The notes under the pieces are model-generated. The model saw only the letters and a program-made list of their open reading frames with translations. It made no database searches and was not told the origin of the DNA. DNA of 64,000 nucleotides from Clostridium porci (lineage in GTDB: Bacteria; Bacillota; Clostridia; Lachnospirales; Lachnospiraceae). The stretch spans positions 372,001 to 436,000 of the forward strand of contig NZ_VUMD01000001.1 of assembly GCF_009696375.1 (NCBI RefSeq), written 5' to 3'. Shown piece by piece: positions 54,600 through 63,375 of the stretch. Numbering within the stretch: position 1 is the first letter of the stretch; each line of letters starts with the position of its first letter. Position numbers and translations under genes: made by a program.

Positions 54600-54808
54600 A
54601 TGTTTAAATCAAGGAAAATAAGACAGTTTGCATGGCTGTTTCATTTATTGTGATCATTATGGGATACTCGATTCAATGTGTGGATTGGATCAACGAAGCA
54701 TATGGGCAGCAGCTTTGCGTATGCGGCGGATTTTTGGTAAGTGTGAGAATGGCTGGAGTACGGGCTGCAGACGAGAAAGGAAAAGGATTGAGTGAAAGAA
54801 AGTCATGA
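54600..54808 (+). pseudogene. Small membrane protein, probably frameshifted
   Basis: An ATG at 54600 begins a frame (MFKSRKIRQFAWLF) that hits TGA at 54653 after 17 residues. An overlapping frame starting at 54632 continues for 58 residues with a hydrophobic helix, IMGYSIQCVDW, then a polar tail, ending at 54808. The two together look like one small membrane protein split by a frameshift. The family is not recognised. Confidence 0.45.
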
Positions 54809-55062
54809 GAAACCTAAAGACAAAAGAACAATATAAACGGCTGATCAAGCTGTTTTTCGCGGCGGTTATGTTGATAGGTCTATGTTTGCTGTATGCGGCA
54901 GTTTGGATCGGATGTTATAACGATACCATACTCCAGATGCCGTTTTACCGGCGCGGAAACTGGGTCATGATCCTGAACTATGGGATTTTGCTGGCGTTTT
55001 TTTTGCATACATATGGCGGATTCAAGATTGGGTATCTGAAAAATGGAAATGTTTTATGGTGA
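54805..55062 (+). pseudogene. Truncated N terminus of an exopolysaccharide sugar transferase (WcaJ/polyprenyl phosphotransferase type)
   Basis: The 85-residue frame has two membrane helices and the sequence FYRRGNWVMILNYGILL then TYGGFKIGYLKNG, resembling the N-terminal membrane part of clostridial polyprenyl-phosphate sugar transferases, which normally exceed 450 residues. It breaks off right after the GYLKNG segment, where it meets an unrelated frame. The catalytic domain is missing, so the fragment cannot initiate glycan assembly. Confidence 0.6.
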
Positions 55063-55477
55063 ATGGGAAATAACTGAGTTTATGGGAATAGGTCAGCATT
55101 ATAAAGGTGATCACAAGGAAGGCTATGTTGGACAAAGAATATTTTATAGTTCCGATGAAATCAGAATAAATGATGAGGTTGTTGTTGATAATCCCAGATA
55201 TGATTGTGCCATTATACATATGGATAAATGGGATATGTATAAAAGTATCTGACATCTAGCAGAAGGGACTAGAGAGATGCTGAGAAAGAATGAGTTATAT
55301 TTTGTTCATGTTCAAGTGGCTAATATTTATTAAAACGATAAAGAAATTTTCGAATTTGGCAGTGCATTTTATATTGTAAGTGAAAATGAAGTACTGTTTG
55401 AGACGGAAGATGGTTGGTATAAAAGGAAACGTTTAAATTTTTTGCCAGGATATCTGGATATAATACGCTCTGCTTAA
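55043..55477 (+). pseudogene. Lipocalin-like or immunity-type small protein broken by two in-frame stops
   Basis: One frame of 145 codons runs from ATG 55043 to TAA 55475, interrupted by TGA at 55250 and TAA at 55331. The parts read continuously: FYGEWEITEFMGIGQ, YFVHVQVANIY, then EIFEFGSAFYIVSENEVLFETE. They match the pattern of small beta-barrel-like Lachnospiraceae proteins of unknown function. Because no frame change is needed, point mutations probably inactivated it. Confidence 0.6.
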
Positions 55478-55577
55478 TGTGTCATTTGGGATATACTGGA
55501 TTTAGTTCCTTTCGAAAAATAATTAAGCAATATACAACGCTATTGATTATCTACTGAAATGACAGAAAACTAGATGA

Positions 55578-55883
55578 ATGAAGAAAATATTTGGAGTATT
55601 AATTAATATATTTTTGGGATTTTTTACTTGCCCATGTTTACTGATTTTTATTACTGATATCCAGGGTATAGCAAAGGGAGCTGCATATACAATACCCGAA
55701 GTAGAACGAGATATTTATGCTATGTTTGGATGGACAGTATTAAGTGTTTGTTTGATTATTTTAATCTGCTCTGAAACTGCTATTTTTAAATTACTATTTA
55801 AGAAAAATTTGCATATGTTGTGTGTAGGGATTCTGATTTTATTTATATCATTTATAACACTGCTCTCAGGTGTATGGAATTAG
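55578..55883 (+). CDS. Small membrane protein, 101 aa, unknown
   Basis: Three hydrophobic segments (residues 4-26, 48-65 and 78-97) and no recognised motif. There is no obvious ribosome-binding site, and the region is AT-rich unlike the core genes, so it may be recently acquired or decaying. Function unknown. Confidence 0.5.
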   Translation: MKKIFGVLINIFLGFFTCPCLLIFITDIQGIAKGAAYTIPEVERDIYAMFGWTVLSVCLIILICSETAIFKLLFKKNLHMLCVGILILFISFITLLSGVWN

Positions 55884-56127
55884 TGCTTTGTTCTATTTTA
55901 TAAAGAGACATAAACTTAAGAACACCCAAGTGCTTAATGCAGATATTTCTACATACTACGTATGGACAAAATTATATTAAAAAAAGGAACTGGCAGACAG
56001 AATCTATCAATACAGAGCTGATGGTATTTCATTGGACGTATAAGCGTGATGAAATCTTACATATTGGTTTATCCCGGGGAGGCACATATACCGTAACTGA
56101 TTTATGAACCCTAACCGTTGTAGACAA

Positions 56128-56154
56128 AGTCCCGGCGAAAGCTGGGCTTTTTTT
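56128..56154 (+). terminator. Terminator hairpin in the degraded region
   Basis: AGTCCCGGC, GAAA loop, GCTGGGC, then seven T. The plus-strand gene it served is not recognisable: only a short end (a frame near 55985-56040 reading KELADRIYQYRADG) lies before it. A TGCGGAT/ATCCGCA hairpin follows at 56181-56197. Confidence 0.65.
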
Positions 56155-56287
56155 ACACTCACTTGTAACTGTAGGTTTTGTGCGGATTTCATCCGCATGC
56201 ACCGCTTTGCAGTGAATAATTTTTCATAGTCTTGATGCCCCGTATGAACGGTTATGATTACTCTGTTTATCTGGAAACTCTGGACAA

Positions 56288-57145
56288 TTACGTTTCTATC
56301 ATCTTAAATGCCAGGTCAAACTGCCGATCCAGGAAGTCTCGATTTTCTTTCATCACCTGTTTCCAGTTATCCCCTCCGTCATGCCAGAATTCCGCCACAT
56401 AGCGGCGAATGCCCTGGCGATAAAATTCGGCAATGTAAGTTGGAAAATCCACCTGCCCCTGCCCATAAGGGATGCTCCGGTCTTTGCCGGGTAGAGTTTC
56501 TTTCAAATGGGCTCCCACCATATGTCCGGCCCCTGTCCGAATATCCCGGATGATATCATCCGTGCTGTTGTAAATATTCCCAATATCAGGATAAGCCTGG
56601 TAGTAGGGAGAATTGATCCGATTGACACCGTACATGACTTTTTCCACAGAATTCATAAATTCTTGATCCATCATGGTTTCAGTGGCCAAAGTCACTCCAT
56701 GGGCAGCAGCTAACATGACAGCTTTCTCCAGGGTCTGATAGAACCGTTCTCTTGTGATCTCATCACTGGTTTCCTCATAGTATACGTCATATCCCTGGGT
56801 CATGATAATCCGGATGCCCATCTTCTTCGCGAAGGCAACGCATTTTTCGATGATTTCCCAGGCTTCTTTCCTCCACTTTAGTGTTCCCATAGGATATCTC
56901 CTTTGGGCGGAAAAAGTAATACTTTCAATGGGGAATCCAGTTTTTGCCTCTGCTTTCAGTACCGCCTCAATTTCCTGATCACTCCAGTCCAGGCGGGCAA
57001 GCTTTTCATCAGATTCGTCCACACTCATTTCCATAAAGTCAAAACCAGCCTCTCGGGAAGCAATGAATTTCTCTTCCCAGCTCAGCTTTTGGGGCAGGGC
57101 TTTCTCATAAACCCCGATCCGATACGCTTTTTTTCCAGTTCCCAT
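56288..57145 (-). CDS. L-ribulose-5-phosphate/L-xylulose-5-phosphate 3-epimerase (UlaE/SgaU-like)
   Basis: The 285-residue TIM barrel of the xylose isomerase-like family has the UlaE-type YRIGVYEKALP start, an FMEMSVDESD segment and ESITFSAQRRYPMG. The ETMMDQEF, DIGNIYN and EFWHDGG segments carry the metal and catalytic residues. Such enzymes interconvert L-ribulose-5- and D-xylulose-type phosphates. It is co-oriented with the LacI gene downstream of it on the minus strand. GTG 57148 directly before the ATG is an alternative start. Confidence 0.88.
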   Translation of the reverse strand: MGTGKKAYRIGVYEKALPQKLSWEEKFIASREAGFDFMEMSVDESDEKLARLDWSDQEIEAVLKAEAKTGFPIESITFSAQRRYPMGTLKWRKEAWEIIEKCVAFAKKMGIRIIMTQGYDVYYEETSDEITRERFYQTLEKAVMLAAAHGVTLATETMMDQEFMNSVEKVMYGVNRINSPYYQAYPDIGNIYNSTDDIIRDIRTGAGHMVGAHLKETLPGKDRSIPYGQGQVDFPTYIAEFYRQGIRRYVAEFWHDGGDNWKQVMKENRDFLDRQFDLAFKMIET

Positions 57146-57187
57146 CACTTTGATTCCCTCCCTCTATAGTGTGCCGTACCCTTGTTC

Positions 57188-58261
57188 TCAGTCAGCTAAA
57201 ACCCTGTCATCTGACGCACCGCTTACAGTGGATTGCCGAACCACCAATCGGCCTTCCACCTTGATTTTTTGCACCTTTCGGTTTTCCACCGGATTCTCAA
57301 TCTGGTCAACAAGCAGCTGCATTGCCAGTTTTCCTGTATGCCTTTTCGGAATATGGATCGTTGAAAGGGAAGGATCCACAAGGCCTGAGGCAAAAGTATT
57401 GTCATATCCTATAATTTTGATATCTTCCGGTATGCGGATATTTAACTCCTTAAACGCCCTTAACGCTCCCAGAGCCATCAGATCATTCGCGAAAAATATC
57501 CCATCTAATCCTTTTGCGTTCTGAATCAAGGTTTTTGCTGCTTTATAACCGCTCTGATGCGTGTAATCGCCATAGGCTATCATGATATCCTTAACATCTA
57601 AACCGGATTTTTTCATGGCGTCCCGGTAACCCTGCATCCGTTCCTTTACTACATTGCTGAAAACAGGCCCAGTAACATGGGCGATTTTTTTACAGCCACA
57701 TTCCACTAAATGTTCCGTTGCCTTTACGGAATTGGCATAACAGTCAAAATATACCGAATCAATTCCAACCTCTGAGAAATCCTGCTCAATGCTGACCAGG
57801 GGGATATTTTGATGCTGAAATGTTTTTTTCTTGAGAGAATACCAGTACTCTTTGTCCATATGAGGAGATGTCACAGACGCAAATATAATCCCGCCTACCT
57901 TGTTGGCAAACATTTTATCAAAATTTTCCTTTTCCCGTTCAATCGCGCCTTGTTCTCCGTACTCGCCGGCGGAATCACATATCATCACCTGGTATCCCCT
58001 TTGGTTGGCAACCTCATAAACACCCTTAATTAGAAAAGGATAGAAGAGTCCGCATACATCGGCTGTGATCAGCCCAATGGTTTTAGTTTTTCTGGTTTTC
58101 ATGTTGCGGGCAATGGGATCCACCTTATAATTCAATTCCTGAACGGCATCCTGCACTTTTTTTTTCAGTTCTTCGCTTACGAATTTTGTGTCATTTAACA
58201 CGTTGGATACCGTTGATATGGAAACCCCAGCTTTTTTGGCCACATCCTTTATGTTTGGCAC
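57188..58261 (-). CDS. LacI family transcriptional regulator
   Basis: The 357-residue protein has the N-terminal LacI HTH (IKDVAKKAGVSISTVSNVLN) with the hinge helix, followed by a periplasmic-binding-protein-like ligand domain. The GTG start at 58261 is preceded by GGGGAG. It is transcribed just before the epimerase (43 bases apart) and faces away from the ribose-type ABC operon, whose promoter carries a perfect palindrome suited to LacI proteins. Confidence 0.95.
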   Translation of the reverse strand: MPNIKDVAKKAGVSISTVSNVLNDTKFVSEELKKKVQDAVQELNYKVDPIARNMKTRKTKTIGLITADVCGLFYPFLIKGVYEVANQRGYQVMICDSAGEYGEQGAIEREKENFDKMFANKVGGIIFASVTSPHMDKEYWYSLKKKTFQHQNIPLVSIEQDFSEVGIDSVYFDCYANSVKATEHLVECGCKKIAHVTGPVFSNVVKERMQGYRDAMKKSGLDVKDIMIAYGDYTHQSGYKAAKTLIQNAKGLDGIFFANDLMALGALRAFKELNIRIPEDIKIIGYDNTFASGLVDPSLSTIHIPKRHTGKLAMQLLVDQIENPVENRKVQKIKVEGRLVVRQSTVSGASDDRVLAD

Positions 58262-58279
58262 AATATCTCCCCTTCCCCG

Positions 58280-58334
58280 GAAACATTTTAAGTGTTTCTA
58301 TTTGCATTTTACTACCTGTTATGGTATATTTCAA
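58280..58334 (-). promoter_or_regulatory. Promoter of the lacI-epimerase unit with a possible operator
   Basis: On the minus strand TTGAAA (58334-58329), 17 bases, TAAAAT (58311-58306). A GAAACA/TGTTTC inverted repeat (58280-58298) covers the start of transcription. Confidence 0.55.
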
Positions 58335-58440
58335 CATTTATTTTTGAAAAAAATAACAGTTGCGGAACAAAATTTATAAATAAAATTTTCGATTATCGAA
58401 ATACCTTGAATTATGATTAAAGACATTTTTTAAATAAACC

Positions 58441-59039
58441 TGAATTATTCACGGCGATAAATCCTGACCTGAGTTGTTCGCCGAAATACTCTGAATACTG
58501 AAATCTCATTGTTGCGTCAACGACCAGTACCAAAAATGGGTATAGTATCCCTATGGCTATTCGTTGAGACCCTTGAGATTGTCAATGTTCGTTAAAAAGC
58601 TGCTATGTTTCAAACGGACGGTATCGACCTGCTGTTTTCGCATTTTAACAGCAAGAGCTGACCGCCGGAACCAATTGAATAAATTGTACGCCAGAACATG
58701 GATCTGAAGCCGGTTTGCAGGCACTGTTTTTGAGAAGCTGCTGTCAGCAGCATATTTAAGCAGCGTCTGGTTCAGTTTCAAACGGATCGCATATTTGCAG
58801 TCGTTATCCTCAAGTGCCTCATAGAGACTTGGGGACGCAAAGCCGCTGTCCCCGCGTAAATATAATGGAAGCGATGGATAGTTGTTCCGGTATTCCTGCA
58901 AAAGTGGGATCATGAACAGATCTGCATCTTTGCTGCAATACCGGACGCCGTCCCGAAGTTTTGCTTTCAGCTTTGCGGTGAATAATTCAAGATAAAAGTT
59001 TAAACATAATGCACAAAAACAAAAAAGAAAACCATACAA
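58441..59039 (-). mobile_element. Remnant of an IS1380-family insertion sequence
   Basis: The minus-strand frame 58557-59039 has transposase pieces YCSKDADLF, LYLRGDSGFASPSLYEAL and YAIRLKLNQTL, then VPANRLQIHVLAYNLFNWFRR, all typical for IS1380 (IS4-like) transposases. The N-terminal catalytic region is missing, and a stretch between LNQT and VPAN looks deleted. TGAATTATTCAC occurs at both ends in inverted orientation (58441-58452, and 58979-58990 on the other strand). The 28-residue N-terminal frame extension is not transposase. It is not functional. Confidence 0.75.
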
Positions 59040-59073
59040 CTTTCACAATGTTGATTTAAATGTAAAAAACCTA

Positions 59074-59102
59074 TTGACAGAAAAACGTTTTTCTGCAATA
59101 AT
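59074..59102 (+). promoter_or_regulatory. Promoter of the sugar ABC operon with perfect 18-bp LacI-type operator
   Basis: TTGACA (59074-59079), 17 bases, AATAAT (59097-59102). The perfect palindrome CAGAAAAACGTTTTTCTG (59078-59095), with central CG as usual for LacI-family operators, fills the spacer. Confidence 0.75.
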
Positions 59103-59308
59103 TAATCCATCATCAACAAAAAATAAATTATTTATGACAGAAATATTATGCAAAACGGTAATGGAGGTGTTTTTAATTTCTCATAAATGCCAAAAAAATG
59201 TGGTTAAAATAGGTGTATATTGTGCATTTTTAGCAGACAGAAACCTGCACGGCAATGTGCAAAGGGAACTGGGAAAGGACAAAACAGTTGTGGAAGGAGG
59301 AGGAAGGC

Positions 59309-60820
59309 TTGGAAGAGAAAGAGTATATTTTGGAAGCCAAGGGCATCTGTAAATCTTTTTCTGGCGTAAGCGTGTTAAACGGAGCGGAACTGAGCGTAGC
59401 CCCAGGAGAGCTTCACGCACTGATGGGCGAAAATGGTGCGGGAAAGTCAACGCTGATGAAGATTATCATGGGGATTTATACAAAGGATGCCGGAACCGTG
59501 CTTTTGGATGGAAAGGAAGCGGATTTTAAATCTGCCCGTGACGCGCTGGACGCGGGAATTTCCATGATTCATCAGGAATTGAGCCCAATTCCGGAGATGA
59601 CAGTAGCGGAGAATGTATTCCTTGGACGGGAACGGCATAAGATTAAAGGCTTACCTTTTGTGGACAAAAAGGCGTTGAATGACAGCACCCAGGCGCTTTT
59701 GGAAGAATATGAACTATCCGAGTTTATCAAACCGGATATGAAGATGAAGAATCTGAATATTGCCCAGACACAAATGATGGAGATTATCAAGGCTGTGTCC
59801 TATAACTCCAAGGTGATCATTATGGATGAACCAACATCTTCCCTGTCAGAGAAGGAGACGGAAACCCTTTTTAAGATCATCGACAGCCTGAAAGCAAAAA
59901 AGGTAGGCATTGTCTATATATCCCACCGTATGGAAGAGGTGTTCCAACTGGCGGACAGGGTTTCTGTCTTACGGGACGGCAAGTTTATCGGCTGCGTCCG
60001 CACAAAGGAAGCCACCCCGGAAGAACTGATCAACATGATGGTCGGACGTGAGCTGGAAGGCGGATATCCCCGCAGCACGGTGAAGAAGGGGGATGTGGTG
60101 CTGGAGCTGAAGAACTTTAACCGGAAGGGCGTATTTGAAAATGTGAATCTGACTGTACAGGCAGGGGAGATCCTGGGAATGGCTGGCCTGGTGGGAGCTG
60201 GGCGCAGCGAGGTCATGCGGGCCTTGGTAGGGTACGATAAGCTGGATTCAGGGGAAATTTACCTGAATGGTGAAAAGATCACGATCAGTCATCCCCGGGA
60301 CGCGATCCGGCACCATATTATCATTGCTTCCGAGGATCGGAAGGCTCTGGGGCTGTTCTTGGACAGAAGTATCCGGGAAAATATCTCAATTCAAAATTTC
60401 GATCTAATGTCCAAAGGCGGGTTTATTAACAAGCCAAAGGAAAAAAATCTCTGCCAGGATTATGCGGCACAGATGGCCACCAAAATGAACGGCATTGAGG
60501 ACGCGGCTGGAAGCCTATCCGGCGGAAATCAGCAGAAGGTGGTTCTTGCTAAATGTATGCTGTCTGCCCCGAAAGTGTTAATCATGGATGAGCCCACAAG
60601 AGGAATTGATGTAGGCGCGAAAGCCAAGATTTATAACATTATGCTGGATATGGCAAAGCGGGGTATCGCGATTATTATGATCTCTTCTGAGATGCCGGAG
60701 CTGATTGGCATGAGCGACCGGGTGATCGTGATGTGCGGCGGACGGATTACAGGTGAATTGCTGGGAGAAGAAGCGAAATCCCAGCAAACAATTTTGAAAT
60801 TAGCATTGGGAGGAGATTGA
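59309..60820 (+). CDS. Sugar ABC transporter ATP-binding protein (RbsA/MglA-like)
   Basis: The 503-residue protein has two fused ABC domains: Walker A GENGAGKST at residues 40-48 in the first, GAGRSEV as the degenerate one in the second, and LSGGNQQK as the second signature. This is the architecture of monosaccharide importers of the ribose/galactose class. The start is probably TTG 59309, after AGGAGGAGG; a frame from ATG 59255 lacks a site and would be longer than the family. It is the first gene of the operon after the LacI-controlled promoter. Confidence 0.92.
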   Translation: MEEKEYILEAKGICKSFSGVSVLNGAELSVAPGELHALMGENGAGKSTLMKIIMGIYTKDAGTVLLDGKEADFKSARDALDAGISMIHQELSPIPEMTVAENVFLGRERHKIKGLPFVDKKALNDSTQALLEEYELSEFIKPDMKMKNLNIAQTQMMEIIKAVSYNSKVIIMDEPTSSLSEKETETLFKIIDSLKAKKVGIVYISHRMEEVFQLADRVSVLRDGKFIGCVRTKEATPEELINMMVGRELEGGYPRSTVKKGDVVLELKNFNRKGVFENVNLTVQAGEILGMAGLVGAGRSEVMRALVGYDKLDSGEIYLNGEKITISHPRDAIRHHIIIASEDRKALGLFLDRSIRENISIQNFDLMSKGGFINKPKEKNLCQDYAAQMATKMNGIEDAAGSLSGGNQQKVVLAKCMLSAPKVLIMDEPTRGIDVGAKAKIYNIMLDMAKRGIAIIMISSEMPELIGMSDRVIVMCGGRITGELLGEEAKSQQTILKLALGGD

Positions 60821-60821
60821 G

Positions 60822-61769
60822 ATGGAAAAAAAGCAAGATTTGACGAAGCTGCTGAGGCAGTTTGGACTGCTGTTCGTAATTTTAGCAATTGTAATTATTA
60901 TGAGCATTGTATCCCCGGTATTTTTAAAGCCTCAAAATATTATTAATATCATCCGTCAGGTTTCCATTAACGGTATCATTGCTGTTGGAATGACTTGTGT
61001 CATCTTGACTGGCGGCATCGACCTCTCCGTAGGTTCCGTAGTGGCAATCACCAGTGTAATTTGCGGTTCTTTCCTGGCAATGGGGATTAACTGGTTTGTG
61101 GCTTGTATCTCAGGTGTGGCCATTTCCATTCTCTTTGGCCTGTTTAACGGATACATGATTTCTTATGTAAGGTTCCAGCCTTTTATCGCCACCTTGGCCA
61201 GCATGGCCATTGGGCGTGGTATCGCCTTGGCTTATTCCAATGGTAAGCCTTACCCGATCAAGGATCCATCCTTTATCGCCATCGGCCAGGGATATTTCTT
61301 GGGAATCCCCATCCCGATCATCCTTTTGGTGATTGTGGTGGCCGTGGGACTCATTACCTTAAAGATGACTACCTTTGGACGGTACATTTTTGCAATCGGC
61401 GGTAATGAGAATGCGGCAAAGCTTTCCGGCGTCAGAACCAGAAGAGTGAAATTAACCGTATACGTGATTTCCGCAATCTGCGCGTCAATCGTGGGTTTGA
61501 TTCTGTCAGCGCGTATCAGCTCCGGCCAGCCAACAGCCGGTGAGAGTTATGAGATGGATGCTATCGCGGCCACCGCGATTGGAGGAACCAGCATGAACGG
61601 CGGACTTGGTTCCTTGGTGGGCACTATCGAAGGCTTTATCTTGTTAGGGCTTATGACCAACTCCATGAACCTGCTGAACATTAACTCTTTCTATCAGCAG
61701 ATCGCGAAAGGCCTTTTGATTGTAGTCGCGGTATTTCTGGATATGAAGTCAAAGGGTTCCGAGAATTAA
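60822..61769 (+). CDS. Sugar ABC transporter permease (RbsC-like)
   Basis: The 315-residue protein has about nine helices and the RbsC-type segments GIIAVGMTCVILTGGIDLSVGS and AATAIGGTSMNGGLG. It forms the membrane channel as a homodimer. It begins one base after the ATPase stop. An insertion-sequence remnant follows it before the binding-protein gene. Confidence 0.94.
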   Translation: MEKKQDLTKLLRQFGLLFVILAIVIIMSIVSPVFLKPQNIINIIRQVSINGIIAVGMTCVILTGGIDLSVGSVVAITSVICGSFLAMGINWFVACISGVAISILFGLFNGYMISYVRFQPFIATLASMAIGRGIALAYSNGKPYPIKDPSFIAIGQGYFLGIPIPIILLVIVVAVGLITLKMTTFGRYIFAIGGNENAAKLSGVRTRRVKLTVYVISAICASIVGLILSARISSGQPTAGESYEMDAIAATAIGGTSMNGGLGSLVGTIEGFILLGLMTNSMNLLNINSFYQQIAKGLLIVVAVFLDMKSKGSEN

Positions 61770-61816
61770 GGGATTTCATTCGGGTTTACTATATTGAAAC
61801 AATGTCATGCGAGATA

Positions 61817-62012
61817 CTATATATGTAATTTAAAATGTTCATCTAAAAGCTGAAAGAAGGAAGGGGTATCTTCCATAAACATGTCCCAACAGTCTGATAA
61901 GGTATCTTTTAAAGAAATTTGACGGTATTTTGTAGCCATAAATTTTCTCCTCCGCGAATTGTATAGTGGTTTGTGATGATTCTATTATACCATTTGCGGA
62001 GAGAAAATTTAT
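61817..62012 (-). mobile_element. 5' remnant of a DUF772/IS1182-like transposase gene with leader hairpin
   Basis: On the minus strand ATG 61939, preceded by GGAGGAG, starts MATKYRQISLKDTLSDC...FFQLLDEHF and stops at 61817 after 40 residues. This matches the beginning of DUF772-type transposases. A long inverted repeat (61938-61961 with 61991-62012) folds the leader so that the ribosome-binding site and ATG lie in the stem. A short AT-rich tail up to about 62060 may include the element's end. Only this fragment remains. Confidence 0.6.
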
Positions 62013-62099
62013 ATAAAACAAGAAAGAAAGCCCAGTAAAATCAAAGGGTTTCGGCATTTAACAAATGTTTATATATTTAATTTAAAGGAGGAGATTAAA

Positions 62100-63119
62100 A
62101 TGAAAAAGAAAATCTTAGGTGTTGCGTTGTGTTTTGCGGTGACTGGCAGCATATTGGCAGGCTGCGGTGGTTCTTCTGCTACTACGGCTACCACGGCGGC
62201 ACAGTCTGATGGCGGAGAGAAAGCGGCCAGAGAGACAAAAGCAGAAGGCGATAGCAGCATCACCATTGGTTTCTCATCCAAGACAAACTCAGATACCTTT
62301 GTTAAGAATATCGCTGACGCGGCGGAGGCAAGGGCTAAGGAGCTGGGCATCAACCTGATCATGATGGACGCGGCCGGAGATGTAAACAAGCAGATCAGCG
62401 ACTGTGAAACTATGATTGCCCAAGGTGTGGATGCTTTGATCGTCATTCCTCAGGATGTAGAGGGAAGCGCTCCTGTTGTAAGCATGGCAAACAATGCGGG
62501 AATTCCGATTATTGTTGACAATGGGGATATTGCGGATAAGGACTATACCGCGTTCGTAGGCTGTACCGATCAGGAGTCAGGAGAGCTTCTTGGAAATTGG
62601 TTTATGGAGAATGTGCCGGAGGGATCCAAAGTATGCATCATTGAGGGTCCCATGGGACAGTCCGGACAGGTTGGCCGTTATGCGGGATTTGAGAAGGTTG
62701 GAATGTTAGATCACTTTGAGGTTCTTTCTACTCAGACCGCGAACTGGAAGCGTGACGAGGCAATGGCTCTGGCAGAAGATTGGCTGACCACTTATGGCGA
62801 TGACTTGAAGGCTATTATCTGTGAGAATGATGACATGGGCCTTGGCGCTCTGGCAGCCTGCAAGGCTGCTGGAAGAACTGATATCGTTATCGGCGGCGTA
62901 GATGGCCTGGAAGACGCGGTTGAGGCTGTTAAGAATGGCGAGTACGGCGTATCCGTTCTTCAGGACTCTGAGGGACAGGGCAAAGGCGGCGTGGATGTGG
63001 CCTACCAGATTGTAACAGGACAGGAATATGAAGAAGATACCAGAATCCCCTTCCGCCCTATCACAAAGGAGAACGTAGAGGCCTATCTGTCAGGCGGTGT
63101 CGAAGCTATTTCAAAGTAA
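62100..63119 (+). CDS. Sugar ABC transporter substrate-binding lipoprotein
   Basis: The 339-residue protein has a signal peptide ending in the lipobox LAGC (Cys22), a Thr/Ala/Ser-rich linker, then a periplasmic-binding-protein type 1 domain (ITIGFSSKTNSDTFVKNI). The ribose/allose/xylitol subgroup is most likely. The ligand is not predictable from sequence alone. It has its own strong ribosome-binding site (AAAGGAGG) and a terminator after it. Confidence 0.94.
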   Translation: MKKKILGVALCFAVTGSILAGCGGSSATTATTAAQSDGGEKAARETKAEGDSSITIGFSSKTNSDTFVKNIADAAEARAKELGINLIMMDAAGDVNKQISDCETMIAQGVDALIVIPQDVEGSAPVVSMANNAGIPIIVDNGDIADKDYTAFVGCTDQESGELLGNWFMENVPEGSKVCIIEGPMGQSGQVGRYAGFEKVGMLDHFEVLSTQTANWKRDEAMALAEDWLTTYGDDLKAIICENDDMGLGALAACKAAGRTDIVIGGVDGLEDAVEAVKNGEYGVSVLQDSEGQGKGGVDVAYQIVTGQEYEEDTRIPFRPITKENVEAYLSGGVEAISK

Positions 63120-63179
63120 ATCAACACATTTCTATCTAAGATCGAAACAGCAAGAGCTGAGTTAGATCATAAATAAGAG

Positions 63180-63232
63180 AACAGTACCGCCTGCAGAGGA
63201 AATCCCAGATGCTTTGTAGCGGTGCTGTTTTA
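63180..63232 (+). terminator. Hairpin after the binding-protein gene
   Basis: AACAGTACCGC (63180-63190) pairs with GCGGTGCTGTT (63219-63229), with one mismatch, followed by TTTA. The loop is 28 bases. It may lower expression of the downstream mutarotase relative to the abundant binding protein. Confidence 0.6.
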
Positions 63233-63375
63233 TAAAAGTTTCAGTTTACAATGCTTTTTGTACGGCTACGCCGGACAAGAAGATACTCCTCCCTGTGAAC
63301 AAAACTTTTGGAATTAGGCAACTGTCCTGTTACGTGAACATTAATGGAAAAATATGGAAAGGAGCGGTATAATAT

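Noticed and set aside
56007-56198. 63-codon minus-strand frame upstream of the epimerase's 3' side
   Set aside because: It crosses a terminator hairpin, has no family similarity and lacks a plausible start.
61839-62057. 72-codon minus-strand frame between permease and binding protein
   Set aside because: It is in a different frame from the recognisable transposase start at 61939 and has no supported start.
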